Source of the DNA: Kaistella solincola
GTDB lineage: Bacteria; Bacteroidota; Bacteroidia; Flavobacteriales; Weeksellaceae
Direction of reading: 5' to 3'
Length of the DNA stretch: 64,000 nucleotides
NCBI RefSeq assembly: GCF_000812875.1
Contig: NZ_JSYK01000003.1
Location: 1,116,001-1,180,000 of the forward strand
Part shown: one piece after another, positions 52,085-60,932 of the stretch
How the letters are laid out: each line of letters begins with the position of its first letter
Numbering within the stretch: position 1 is the first letter of the stretch
The notes under the pieces: model-generated
Seen by the model: the letters and a program-made list of their open reading frames with translations, nothing else
Databases searched by the model: none
What the model was told of the DNA's origin: nothing
Translations under genes and position numbers: made by a program

Positions 52085-52106
52085 AACGGGAAATTCGTTT
52101 CCCGTT
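52085..52106 (+). terminator. Hairpin with UUCG loop between DUF6814 and the sensor genes
   Basis: Perfect 9-bp stem AACGGGAAA / TTTCCCGTT closed by the very stable loop TTCG, followed by GGTTTCTTTT. It likely ends or attenuates the porin-transporter transcript before the signalling genes. Confidence 0.7.
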
Positions 52107-52125
52107 GGTTTCTTTTAAAATCAAA

Positions 52126-52320
52126 ATGAAAAAAAGACATCAACAAAAGCTGGTTATTTTAAGCATTGCCTTGTTTATTTTATTCAATGCGCCGGTGTTG
52201 TTGCTGTTTAACAGTACTGAAAGATTTCTCGGTTTACCGCTGATTTATGTCTATATTTTTTTCGTCTGGGCGGCTTCTTCGGTAAGTTCGTTCCTCATTT
52301 TCAAAAAGTTCAATGAATAG
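52126..52320 (+). CDS. Small membrane protein preceding the SSF sensor kinase
   Basis: A 64-aa protein from the ATG at 52126 (an in-frame earlier start at 52105 lies in the hairpin's tail). Basic start MKKRHQQK then two hydrophobic helices. It overlaps the kinase gene by 8 bp. Its size and position recall the small subunits (DUF485, DUF4212) that accompany SSF-family symporters, so it may assist the transporter-like domain of the kinase. Confidence 0.7.
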   Translation: MKKRHQQKLVILSIALFILFNAPVLLLFNSTERFLGLPLIYVYIFFVWAASSVSSFLIFKKFNE

Positions 52321-55027
52321 TTATTTGCTTTTCGCCCTGGTCATCATCTATCTGGGACTTCTATTTTTCGTGGCATACTTTGCCGAAAAGAACAGAAGCA
52401 GCTTTTGGGTGAACAATCCTTACGTTTACGCGCTGTCGCTGGCGGTTTACTGTTCTGCGTGGACTTATTACGGAAGTATCGGCGTCGCCGCAAATCAGGG
52501 TTTGGAATATATGGCGATTTACATCGGGCCTGTGATAATTATTCCGGCCTGGATTTACATTAATTCAAAAATTATCCGCATTTCCCGCGTGAATAAAATA
52601 AGCAGTATTGCGGATTTTATTTCGCTGCGTTACGGTAATAGCCGGTCTTTAAGCGCTTTGATTGCGCTGGTTTGCATGTTCGCGATCGTTCCTTACATCA
52701 GCTTGCAGATTAAGGCGATTTCCGAAACTTTCCATTTGCTTACAGAAACCGAAAATACCACCAATATTTTCTACGATTCAGCGACGTATGTGGTTGTAAT
52801 TATCGCTTTATTTTCCTCATATTACGGGACAAAATATGTTGACGCCTCGGAAAAAAGGCTCGGAATAATTTCCGCCGTTGCGGTGGAAAGTTTTCTGAAA
52901 ATCATCTTTTTTATCATTCTCGGAATTTTCGTAGTGTACGGCGTTTTTAATGGTTTTGAAGACATCTACGCCAAAGCTGAAAAATTGCCCGATTTTGCCG
53001 CCAAAAATTCTTTTAACGGTTTGGAAGGCGGCTTTAATTGGTTTTTAATGTCGATGCTTTCGATGTCGGCGATATTCCTTTTACCGCGGCAATTTCACAC
53101 CGCAATTATAGAAAATCGCAAGGAAAAGCACCTAAAAACTGCAATCTGGCTTTTTCCGCTGTACCTTTTAATTTTTAATTTTTTCGTCTTTCCTATCGCC
53201 TGGGGCGGAAAAATATTGTTTTTTGGCGAAGATGTAAATCCAGAGTTCTACTCTATTTTAATTCCGCAAAAATTTGGAAATACCGTCATCGCAGCGATGG
53301 TTTTTTTCGGTGGTTTAAGCGCGTGTATTTCGATGGTGATCATTTCCAGCATTTCACTTTCAATAATGCTGTCTAATAACCTCATCATTCCGTACGGCTG
53401 GCTCGACAGATTTAAAATAAGCTCCGATGTTGACAATACTAAAACCATTGTAAACATCAGGAAAATCAGCATTTTTCTGCTCATTATCACCGGATTTATT
53501 TTCTATAAATACTTGATGGTCGGCAAAAGTCTCTTCAGCATCGGTTTGGTTTCTTTTGTAATTATTGCGCAGTTGGCGCCAAGTTTTTTCGGTGCCGTTT
53601 TCTGGCGCCGCGGCAATTACATCGGTAGCGTTGCTGGGATTATTGTGGGAATTACAATTTGCTATTTAGGCCTTGTTTTGCCGAGTTTTTCTGAAACTTT
53701 CAAACAAAGTGCTTTTTATAACAGCAGCTTTTTCCATTTTTTTAATATCCCTTATTTGTCGCCGATTGCACAGATTTTTTTCTGGAGCGTATTGGTAAAT
53801 GCGCTGCTTTTTACTTTGGTTTCCGTGAATACAGTTACGAGCTACCGCGAAAGAAATTATGCCGAACTGTACGTGGACATCAACGATTATATTCAAAATC
53901 ACGAAAACGCGTATATCTGGAAAGGACGAGCGAACATTTCAGATATCCGAAAGATTTTGGTAAGATTTCTCGGTCAGAAAAAAACCGAACAGGCGCTGAA
54001 AATTTTCAATTTAAAATATAAAATTACCGGCGGCAGCGACACGGCAGATTCGCGGTTTATCAAGTTTTCCGAAAATCTATTAAGCGGAAGAATCGGCACC
54101 GCTTCAGCTAAAATTTTAATTGAAGGTGTGACTAAGGAAGATAAAATTTCGTTGCCCGAAGTTTTGCAGATTTTAGAAGAATCAAAGGAAAATATCACGT
54201 TGAATAAAAGGTTGAGCGAGCAATCTTCGCAGCTGCTGAAACTTTCCGATGAGCTTCAAAACGCCAATCAAAATCTCATTGTTAAAGACAAACAGAAGGA
54301 TGATTTTCTGGATAGTGTGGCACACGAACTTCGGACGCCGCTCACCGCGATTCGCGCCACAAGCGAAATTTTGCTTGACGACGACGAAATGCCGCAGGAA
54401 CTGAAAAGAGATTTCCTTGAAAATATAATTTCAGAATCTGATCGGCTGAGCGAAATTATCAATGACATTCTGTATCTGGACAAGCTTGAAACCGGGAATA
54501 TTCCGCTGAATATCCAGTCTTATAATATTATCGAAACCTTCCATAAATCGGTAAAACCGTTGCTTCATCTTTTCGAAAAAAGAAACCTGCATCATTCTGA
54601 AGTTAATCTTTTAGATGATGAAATTTTTGAATATGACGAGCCGCGCATGATTCAGGTTTTTCAGAATATTTTAGGTAACGCTCTGAAATTCACCAATGAA
54701 CAGGGAATGATCCAGACGAAATTTCAAAAACAGAATGAAAAACTGAAAATTTCGGTCTTTAACACCGGAAAAATTATTCCGCCCGAAGATCTCGATTTTA
54801 TTTTCGAAAAATTTTACCAATCGAAAAACCAGAATTTACAAAAACCGGCAGGAAGCGGACTTGGCTTGGCGATCTGCAGACAGATTATGCGCGCACACGG
54901 CGGCGATATTCTGGTGAAAAACAAAGAAATTGGGGTGACTTTTGAGATTTTTTTACCACTCAGAATCTCATCTGAAGACGACACAGAAATTGAAAAAATA
55001 CCCGATGAAAACGAAGTAATGCTATGA
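52313..55027 (+). CDS. SSF transporter-histidine kinase hybrid (CbrA/CrbS-like)
   Basis: A 904-aa protein. The first ~500 residues form a sodium:solute symporter-like domain with about 13 helices (VYALSLAVYCSAWTYYGSIG near the start). A linker of about 100 residues and a short coiled coil follow. Then a histidine-kinase core: phosphorylatable His671 in DSVAHELRTPLTAIRAT, ATP-binding N box (IQVFQNILGNALKFTNE) and G boxes (GSGLGLAICRQI). Relatives CbrA and CrbS sense carbon sources; CrbS/R controls acs in Vibrio and Pseudomonas. Genes for a receiver protein, prpE and acs follow directly. Confidence 0.92.
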   Translation: MNSYLLFALVIIYLGLLFFVAYFAEKNRSSFWVNNPYVYALSLAVYCSAWTYYGSIGVAANQGLEYMAIYIGPVIIIPAWIYINSKIIRISRVNKISSIADFISLRYGNSRSLSALIALVCMFAIVPYISLQIKAISETFHLLTETENTTNIFYDSATYVVVIIALFSSYYGTKYVDASEKRLGIISAVAVESFLKIIFFIILGIFVVYGVFNGFEDIYAKAEKLPDFAAKNSFNGLEGGFNWFLMSMLSMSAIFLLPRQFHTAIIENRKEKHLKTAIWLFPLYLLIFNFFVFPIAWGGKILFFGEDVNPEFYSILIPQKFGNTVIAAMVFFGGLSACISMVIISSISLSIMLSNNLIIPYGWLDRFKISSDVDNTKTIVNIRKISIFLLIITGFIFYKYLMVGKSLFSIGLVSFVIIAQLAPSFFGAVFWRRGNYIGSVAGIIVGITICYLGLVLPSFSETFKQSAFYNSSFFHFFNIPYLSPIAQIFFWSVLVNALLFTLVSVNTVTSYRERNYAELYVDINDYIQNHENAYIWKGRANISDIRKILVRFLGQKKTEQALKIFNLKYKITGGSDTADSRFIKFSENLLSGRIGTASAKILIEGVTKEDKISLPEVLQILEESKENITLNKRLSEQSSQLLKLSDELQNANQNLIVKDKQKDDFLDSVAHELRTPLTAIRATSEILLDDDEMPQELKRDFLENIISESDRLSEIINDILYLDKLETGNIPLNIQSYNIIETFHKSVKPLLHLFEKRNLHHSEVNLLDDEIFEYDEPRMIQVFQNILGNALKFTNEQGMIQTKFQKQNEKLKISVFNTGKIIPPEDLDFIFEKFYQSKNQNLQKPAGSGLGLAICRQIMRAHGGDILVKNKEIGVTFEIFLPLRISSEDDTEIEKIPDENEVML

Positions 55028-55386
55028 AGAAAATATTAATTGCTGACGACGAACATAAAATAATAATGACTTTGGAATATGCTTTTCGTAAAGCGGGTTA
55101 CGAAGTGTTTATAGCGCGCGACGGTTCTGAAGTTCTGGAGCTGTTGAAAACCGAAATCCCAGATTTGATTTTGCTGGATATCATGATGCCGAAAATGGAC
55201 GGATTTTCCACCTTGCAAGAAATAAAAACTCAGGAAAAGCTGAAAAACGTAAAAGTAATTTTCCTGAGCGCAAAAAATAACCCGGTAGATATTGAAAAGG
55301 GTTTGGAAATGGGCGCGGATGATTATATCACGAAACCGTACTCGATAAAAAAACTTACCGAACGTGTAGATGAACTCCTAAAATAA
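55024..55386 (+). CDS. Lone receiver-domain response regulator
   Basis: A 120-aa protein that is only a REC domain: acidic pair Asp8/Asp9, phosphorylation site Asp52 (LILLDIMMPKMDGF), Ser/Thr-equivalent in IFLSAKNN and Lys in DYITKPYSIKKL. Its start overlaps the kinase stop by 4 bp (ATGA), so it is the cognate partner. It has no DNA-binding domain, unlike CrbR or CbrB, so output must go through another protein. Confidence 0.93.
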   Translation: MKKILIADDEHKIIMTLEYAFRKAGYEVFIARDGSEVLELLKTEIPDLILLDIMMPKMDGFSTLQEIKTQEKLKNVKVIFLSAKNNPVDIEKGLEMGADDYITKPYSIKKLTERVDELLK

Positions 55387-55388
55387 CC

Positions 55389-57293
55389 ATGATGAATGCA
55401 AATGAAATGTTTACAGCGAGCATCGCTCAAAAAGAAAGATTCTGGCAAAAACAGGCCGAAAAAATTGAATGGTTTAAAAAACCGACCAAAATCCTGACCA
55501 ACGATCACGAAAATTACCCGACTTGGTTTGCCGACGGCGAACTCAATACCTGTTTTCTTGCCCTCGATAAACATGTTAATGATGGATTTGGCGATCAAAC
55601 CGCGATTATTTATGATTCGCCGGTGACGAACAGAATATTCAAATTTTCATACAGCCAGGTATTAGAAAACGTTTCAAAGTTTGCGGGCGGTATAAAAAAA
55701 TTAGGTTTAAAAAAAGGTGACACGGCAATCATTTACATGCCGATGATTCCGGAATCTGTCTTTGCCATGCTGGCGTGTGCTCGTTTGGGAGTTACGCATT
55801 CTGTGGTTTTTGGCGGTTTTGCTCCGCAGGAATTGGCCATCAGGATTGATGACTGCAAACCAAAAGCTATTATTACTGCCAGTTCGGGAATGGAAGTTTC
55901 CCGCCGGATTCCCTATTTGCCTTTTGTAAAAGAAGCAATCACACTATCGGAACATCAGCCGGAAAATATCATTGCTTTTGACCGTAAATTATTAGGAAAC
56001 CGGGTTGACTTTAAAAATGATTCCGCGCTTATTGATTTTGAAAAATTAATGACCGAATCTGAGCCCGCAGATTGCGTACCGGTAAATTCCGCTCATCCTT
56101 TATATATTTTGTACACCTCCGGAACCACCGGAAAACCAAAAGGTGTTGTGCGTGATCATGGCGGCCACGCCGTGGCTTTAAAATTTTCCATGGAAAATAT
56201 TTATGGCGTCAAAGAAGGTGAAACATTTTGGGCAGCTTCAGATATTGGTTGGGCAGTTGGCCACAGCTATTCTGTTTACGGGCCACTTATTAACCGCAAT
56301 ACGACCATTATTTTTGAAGGAAAACCCATTGGAACTCCGGATGCCGGAACATTCTGGCGCGTTATCGAAGAACATAAGGTCGCAGTTATGTTTACCGCGC
56401 CTACGGCCATTAGAGCCATCAAAAAAGAGGATCCGGAGGGACATTTCATCAAAAAATACGATTTATCGTCCTTACGGACGCAATTTTTAGCGGGCGAAAG
56501 ATGCGATGTCGCTACTTTGGACTGGTACGAAGAATTTGTGGGTGTACCCGCAATAGATCACTGGTGGCAAACAGAATCTGGGTGGCCGATGCTGGGATTG
56601 ATGCCAGGTGTAGAGGACGTAAAAATAAAAAGAGCATCTGCCGGAAAGCCTATACCGGGATATGACATTAAAATTTTCAGCGAAGAAGGCTATGAACTCG
56701 AGCCGCACCATGAAGGTTATCTCGTCATTAAACTTCCCTTGCCGCCTGGGGCGCTGCGCGGAATATGGGGCGATCCGGAGCGTTTTAAATTCGGTTATCT
56801 CACAAGATTTCCGGGCTATTATTTCTCGGGTGACGGTGCGATCAAAGACGAAGACGGCTATGTTTTCGTGACCGGAAGAGTTGATGACGTGATCAATGTG
56901 GCGGGGCACCGGCTTTCTACCGCGGAAATGGAGGAAGTAGTTGCCAGCCATAAGGAGGTAGCGGAATGTTGCGTGGTAGGTATTGATGACGATTTAAAAG
57001 GTCAGGTTCCCTTCGCCATCGCAGTTTTAAAATCCGGTTCTTCCGTTGATGAAAAAATGCTTGAAAAAGAAATTGTACATCTTGTCCGTGATAAAATTGG
57101 TGCGGTGGCCAGTATGAAAAATGCATTGGTCGTGAACCGTTTGCCCAAAACACGATCCGGCAAAATATTGCGAAAACTCATCCGCACCATGCTCGATGGA
57201 AAAGAATATCAAATGCCCTCAACGATTGATGATGAAAGTGTGGTCGCCGAACTGCAGCTTAAGATGAATGAGTATAAAGCCATGTTTTTGTAA
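55389..57293 (+). CDS. prpE: Propionyl-CoA synthetase-like acyl-CoA synthetase
   Basis: A 634-aa AMP-forming synthetase. Motifs: YTSGTTGKPKGVVRDHGGHA near 240 (P-loop), DHWWQTESGWPM near 385, VDDVINVAGHRLSTAEMEEV near 495 and the C-terminal PKTRSGKILRKL with the acetylatable Lys. The ESGWP and RDHGGH variants are those of PrpE/ACSS3, as against ETGG in Acs. It should activate propionate or another short acid to its CoA ester. It starts two bases after the receiver gene and is probably cotranscribed. The acs gene follows after a 308-bp spacer. Confidence 0.9.
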   Translation: MMNANEMFTASIAQKERFWQKQAEKIEWFKKPTKILTNDHENYPTWFADGELNTCFLALDKHVNDGFGDQTAIIYDSPVTNRIFKFSYSQVLENVSKFAGGIKKLGLKKGDTAIIYMPMIPESVFAMLACARLGVTHSVVFGGFAPQELAIRIDDCKPKAIITASSGMEVSRRIPYLPFVKEAITLSEHQPENIIAFDRKLLGNRVDFKNDSALIDFEKLMTESEPADCVPVNSAHPLYILYTSGTTGKPKGVVRDHGGHAVALKFSMENIYGVKEGETFWAASDIGWAVGHSYSVYGPLINRNTTIIFEGKPIGTPDAGTFWRVIEEHKVAVMFTAPTAIRAIKKEDPEGHFIKKYDLSSLRTQFLAGERCDVATLDWYEEFVGVPAIDHWWQTESGWPMLGLMPGVEDVKIKRASAGKPIPGYDIKIFSEEGYELEPHHEGYLVIKLPLPPGALRGIWGDPERFKFGYLTRFPGYYFSGDGAIKDEDGYVFVTGRVDDVINVAGHRLSTAEMEEVVASHKEVAECCVVGIDDDLKGQVPFAIAVLKSGSSVDEKMLEKEIVHLVRDKIGAVASMKNALVVNRLPKTRSGKILRKLIRTMLDGKEYQMPSTIDDESVVAELQLKMNEYKAMFL

Positions 57294-57601
57294 TGTTTTG
57301 AACCCCAGAAAAGTAATGCGTCTAAAGTGATTCTGCAAAGTGAAAAAAAACCGTGGGAAAGCGGCGAATTTTTTACAAAGATCACTATGGAAGCGGGATA
57401 AAAATAGTAAAATAATAGCCCAATAGCAGCCTATTTTTTAAATATCTAAAAACAGAAAAAAAAATGTTCTCCATGCGGTAAAAATAGCCCTGATAGAAGC
57501 GGTTACCCCGCAACTTGCACCGGCAAAAGCCCGGTCGTGAGGAGTATGAGCGGATAGCAGGTTCCCGGCTCCTAAAATAACAAAACAAAAAATTAATAGA
57601 T
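57294..57601. other. Spacer between prpE and acs, 308 bp
   Basis: No gene. The main content is the arm-hairpin element at 57486-57561. The preceding 190 bp have an A/T-rich stretch with possible TAnnTTT-like boxes but no perfect consensus. acs probably has its own promoter in or before this element. Confidence 0.6.
57486..57561 (+). repeat. Arm-hairpin intergenic element, copy 4
   Basis: Left arm AGCCCTGATAGAAGCGGTTA, right arm GAGTATGAGCGGATAGCAGG. Between them is a GC-rich core with the stem ACCGGC/GCCCGGT around AAAA. The sequence after the right arm (TTCCCGGCTCCTAAAA) continues the family's usual tail. It ends 40 bp upstream of the acs ATG and would lie in its leader. Confidence 0.8.
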
Positions 57602-59509
57602 ATGAAAAATTATGTAATTGATGATCTTCCAGACTATTTCAAACAGTACAAAAAATCCATAAAAAACCCGAAAAAGTTCTGGGACAAGGTTGCGGATGAG
57701 AATTTTGTGTGGTATCAGCGCTGGTCCAAAGTTGTGGACTACAATATGGAGGAAGCCAGGATTAAATGGTTTAAAAACGCAAAACTGAATATTACCAAAA
57801 ATTGCATCGACCGCCATTTGAACGGGCGCGGTGACAAAACGGCGATCATTTTCGAACCGAATGACCCGAACGAAGAGGCACAACATATTTCCTACAGCGA
57901 ACTGCGCAACCGCGTGTGTAAAATGGCGAATGTCCTGCGCGATCAGGGCATACAGAAAGGCGACCGCGTGTGCATTTATCTACCAATGATTCCGGAGCTT
58001 GCGGTCACCATGCTGGCGTGTGCACGTTTGGGCGCGGTACATTCGGTGATTTTTGCGGGATTTTCCGCAAATGCTGTGGAATCGCGAGTGAATGACTGCG
58101 GTGCAAAAATGATTGTATGTTCCGACGGAAGTTACCGCGGGGCAAAATCCATTGATCTAAAAGGAATTATTGATGAAGCGGTGGAAAAATGTCCGACCGT
58201 TGAGAAGGTTTTGGTGGTGAAAAGAACTGGCGGCGAGGTGAGCATGAAAGAAGGTCGGGACATGTGGCTGGAGCCGTTATACGACAAAGCACCGTCCGAC
58301 TTTATTTCGGTGATTATGGATGCGGAAGATCCGCTGTTTATTCTGTACACTTCCGGCTCTACAGGGAAACCGAAAGGAATGCTGCATACGACGGCAGGCT
58401 ATATGGTTTTCACGGCGTACACCTTTAAAAATGTTTTTGATTACAAAGAGAATGATATTTTCTGGTGCACGGCAGATATCGGTTGGATCACGGGACATTC
58501 CTACATTTTGTACGGTCCGCTGGCGAACGGAGCTACGACGGTGATTTTCGAAGGAGTACCGACCTATCCGGAGCCGGACCGTTTCTGGAAAGTGATCGAT
58601 AAGCATAAAGTTACGCAGTTTTACACTGCGCCAACCGCGATTCGTGCTTTGGCAAAAGAATCTTACGAATGGGTGGAAAAGCACGATTTGTCGAGTTTGC
58701 GCATCATCGGGTCCGTTGGTGAACCGATAAATGATGAAGCCTGGCATTGGTATAACGACCACGTTGGCAAGAAAAAATGCCCGATTGTGGACACGTGGTG
58801 GCAAACCGAAACCGGAGGAATTATGATTTCCCCGCTGCCGTTCATCACGCCGACAAAACCAACTTATGCGACATTGCCGATTCCGGGAATTCAGCCGGTT
58901 TTGATGGACGATAAACGCAATGAAATCACCGGAAACCAGGTTGATGGAAATCTCTGCATCCGTTTTCCATGGCCGGGAATTGCGCGCACGATTTGGGGTG
59001 ACCACCAAAGATATAAAGACACGTATTTTACCGCTTTTCCGGGCAAATATTTTACCGGCGATGGTGCTTTGCGCGATGAGGTCGGTTATTACCGAATTAC
59101 CGGGCGCGTGGATGATGTGATCATCGTTTCCGGACATAATCTGGGAACAGCACCGATTGAAGACAGCGTAAACTTACACCCAGCCGTGGCGGAGTCTGCG
59201 ATTGTCGGCTATCCACATGATGTGAAAGGAAGCGCGCTTTATGGTTTCGTGATGCTGAAAGACAGTGGTGAAGAACGCGACCGGGAGAATTTGAGAAAAG
59301 AAATCAATAACGTGATTTCCGACACCATCGGGCCAATTGCAAAACTCGATAAAATACAGTTTGTGTCGGCCTTGCCGAAAACGCGTTCGGGCAAAATTAT
59401 GCGCCGAATCCTGCGAAAAATCGCGGAAGGTGATTTTGCCAATTTCGGTGACACTTCTACCCTTTTGAATCCGGAAATTGTTGATGAAATTAAAAATGAG
59501 AAGATTTAA
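57602..59509 (+). CDS. acs: Acetyl-CoA synthetase
   Basis: A 635-aa AMP-forming synthetase. Motifs: YTSGSTGKPKGMLHTTAGYM near 250, VDTWWQTETGGIMISP near 400, GRVDDVIIVSGHNLGTAPIE near 500 and PKTRSGKIMRRILRKIAEG near 595 with the regulatory acetylated Lys. The ETGG signature distinguishes it from the PrpE-like protein upstream. It converts acetate, ATP and CoA to acetyl-CoA. Position after the SSF kinase locus fits control as in CrbS/R systems. A GTG/octamer array begins right at its stop codon. Confidence 0.97.
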   Translation: MKNYVIDDLPDYFKQYKKSIKNPKKFWDKVADENFVWYQRWSKVVDYNMEEARIKWFKNAKLNITKNCIDRHLNGRGDKTAIIFEPNDPNEEAQHISYSELRNRVCKMANVLRDQGIQKGDRVCIYLPMIPELAVTMLACARLGAVHSVIFAGFSANAVESRVNDCGAKMIVCSDGSYRGAKSIDLKGIIDEAVEKCPTVEKVLVVKRTGGEVSMKEGRDMWLEPLYDKAPSDFISVIMDAEDPLFILYTSGSTGKPKGMLHTTAGYMVFTAYTFKNVFDYKENDIFWCTADIGWITGHSYILYGPLANGATTVIFEGVPTYPEPDRFWKVIDKHKVTQFYTAPTAIRALAKESYEWVEKHDLSSLRIIGSVGEPINDEAWHWYNDHVGKKKCPIVDTWWQTETGGIMISPLPFITPTKPTYATLPIPGIQPVLMDDKRNEITGNQVDGNLCIRFPWPGIARTIWGDHQRYKDTYFTAFPGKYFTGDGALRDEVGYYRITGRVDDVIIVSGHNLGTAPIEDSVNLHPAVAESAIVGYPHDVKGSALYGFVMLKDSGEERDRENLRKEINNVISDTIGPIAKLDKIQFVSALPKTRSGKIMRRILRKIAEGDFANFGDTSTLLNPEIVDEIKNEKI

Positions 59510-59588
59510 TTTGATAATTCGAGGATTTGATAATGTGATGATTGATAATGTGATGATTTGATAATTTGAAGATTTGAAGATTTGATAA
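59510..59588. repeat. Degenerate octanucleotide array after acs
   Basis: Steps of 8: TTTGATAA, TTCGAGGA, TTTGATAA, TGTGATGA, (TTGATAA, 7), TGTGATGA, TTTGATAA, TTTGAAGA, TTTGAAGA, TTTGATAA. It starts on the base after the acs stop codon, as the heptamer array does after the M19 gene. Confidence 0.88.
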
Positions 59589-59609
59589 TGGTAAAAATGT
59601 TTACAATTA

Positions 59610-59640
59610 AACCTTGCGGAAACGTGAGGTTTTTTATTTA
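59610..59640 (+). terminator. Terminator of acs
   Basis: Nine-pair stem AACCTTGCG / CGTGAGGTT (two G-U) with a GAAA tetraloop, then TTTTTATTTA. It lies just after the octamer array. Confidence 0.8.
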
Positions 59641-59750
59641 GTAATAATTCTTGACAGGCTTTTCTGGTCTCTTTCGCGCGACGTTTTTTAACTTTTAAAC
59701 TTAAGTGAGTAATGCGTTAAAATCCAATCAAAAATCAAACTTTTGTAACT

Positions 59751-59778
59751 TTTGTGGTGAAAATTTTCACTACATTTA
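59751..59778 (+). promoter_or_regulatory. Candidate promoter with palindromic operator for the polyketide operon
   Basis: -33-like TTTG (59751-59754) and -7-like TACATTTA (59771-59778, one mismatch). Between them lies a perfect 14-bp palindrome, GTGAAAATTTTCAC (59757-59770), at the position where a repressor would block polymerase. The start codon follows 11 bp later. Confidence 0.45.
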
Positions 59779-59789
59779 AATAAAAAAAG

Positions 59790-60932
59790 TTGCAAGATTT
59801 CTACCTCGATTCTGAAATTGTAATTATTGGCGGCGGTTTGGCAGGTTTAACCAGCGCTATACACCTTACGAAAATGGGGCGGAAAGTCGTAGTTGTGGAG
59901 AAAAATTCTTACCCAAAACACAAGGTTTGCGGTGAATATATTTCGAATGAAATACTGCCTTATTTTGACTGGCTCGGAATCGATATTGAAGCTTTACAAC
60001 CTACAAAAATTACGCAGTTGCAATTTTCGTCAGAATCCGGGCGAAGCATTAGCGCGAAACTTCCGCTCGGCGGTTTCGGCGTCAGTCGCTATACTTTGGA
60101 CTACGCTCTATATTTAAAAGCACTTTCACAAAATTGTGAAATCCTGGAAGATCAGGTAAATGAGGTTATTTTTATAGAAGATTTTTTTGAAGTTCATCTG
60201 CTGTCAGGCAAAATTTTAACAGCGAAAGCTGTACTTGCTGGTTTTGGTAAACGATCGAATATTGACGTAAAACTGAACCGAAGTTTTCTCCAGAAAAAAT
60301 CGCCGTGGTTAGCAGTAAAATCTCATTATAAAGGCAATTTTTCCGCTGATGTGGTTGGCTTACATAATTTTAAAGGCGGTTATTGCGGCGTCTCGAAAAT
60401 AGAAAATAACATAATCAATATCTGCTATATCGTTAATTTTAAATCATTTAAAAAGTATAAAAATATCGCGGAATTTCAGCAAAAAATTGTGTGCCAAAAT
60501 CCTCATCTTAAAAATATTTTAGAAAAATCAACGCCGGTTTTTGAGAAACCTCTATCCATAAGCCAAATTTGCTTTGATAAAAAAGAAAACGTTGAAAATC
60601 ATATTCTGATGATGGGTGACACTGCCGGACTTATTCATCCGCTCTGCGGAAACGGAATGGCAATGGCAGTTCACAGCGGGAAACTTGCTTCCGAGGAAAC
60701 TTTAAAATTCTTAAAAGGAAAAACCTCGCGAGATGAAATGGAAAAAAACTACGCGGCAAACTGGAATAAAAATTTCAAAAAAAGGCTCAAATATGGCCGA
60801 ATTTTGGGTAGCATTCTGGAGCATTCGAAATTATCAGAAATACTGACCAATTTGCTCACTATTTTTCCATTTGTCTTACCAGTTATTATCAGGAAAACAC
60901 ACGGAAAAGAAATTAATATGACTGAAAATTAA
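59790..60932 (+). CDS. FAD-dependent oxidoreductase of the polyketide operon
   Basis: A 380-aa protein from a TTG start (no ATG before the FAD motif). Rossmann motif IVIIGGGLAGLTSAIHLTKM near 10, HKVCGEYISNEILPYF near 50, and GDTAGLIHPLCGNGMAMAVH near 285, the second FAD motif of group A flavoprotein monooxygenases and geranylgeranyl reductases. It could hydroxylate or reduce the polyketide product. The gene set FAD enzyme, methyltransferase, type III synthase matches the srsC-srsB-srsA set for phenolic lipids in Streptomyces in gene content, though each pair needs checking. One-base overlap with the next gene. Confidence 0.82.
   Translation: MQDFYLDSEIVIIGGGLAGLTSAIHLTKMGRKVVVVEKNSYPKHKVCGEYISNEILPYFDWLGIDIEALQPTKITQLQFSSESGRSISAKLPLGGFGVSRYTLDYALYLKALSQNCEILEDQVNEVIFIEDFFEVHLLSGKILTAKAVLAGFGKRSNIDVKLNRSFLQKKSPWLAVKSHYKGNFSADVVGLHNFKGGYCGVSKIENNIINICYIVNFKSFKKYKNIAEFQQKIVCQNPHLKNILEKSTPVFEKPLSISQICFDKKENVENHILMMGDTAGLIHPLCGNGMAMAVHSGKLASEETLKFLKGKTSRDEMEKNYAANWNKNFKKRLKYGRILGSILEHSKLSEILTNLLTIFPFVLPVIIRKTHGKEINMTEN

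Noticed and set aside
57486-57575. Structured leader of acs considered as a riboswitch, for example cobalamin-type
   Set aside because: Its arms match three other intergenic copies with unrelated downstream genes, so it is better explained as a dispersed element.
58277-59137. 286-codon frame opposite acs
   Set aside because: Antisense shadow of a strongly conserved gene.
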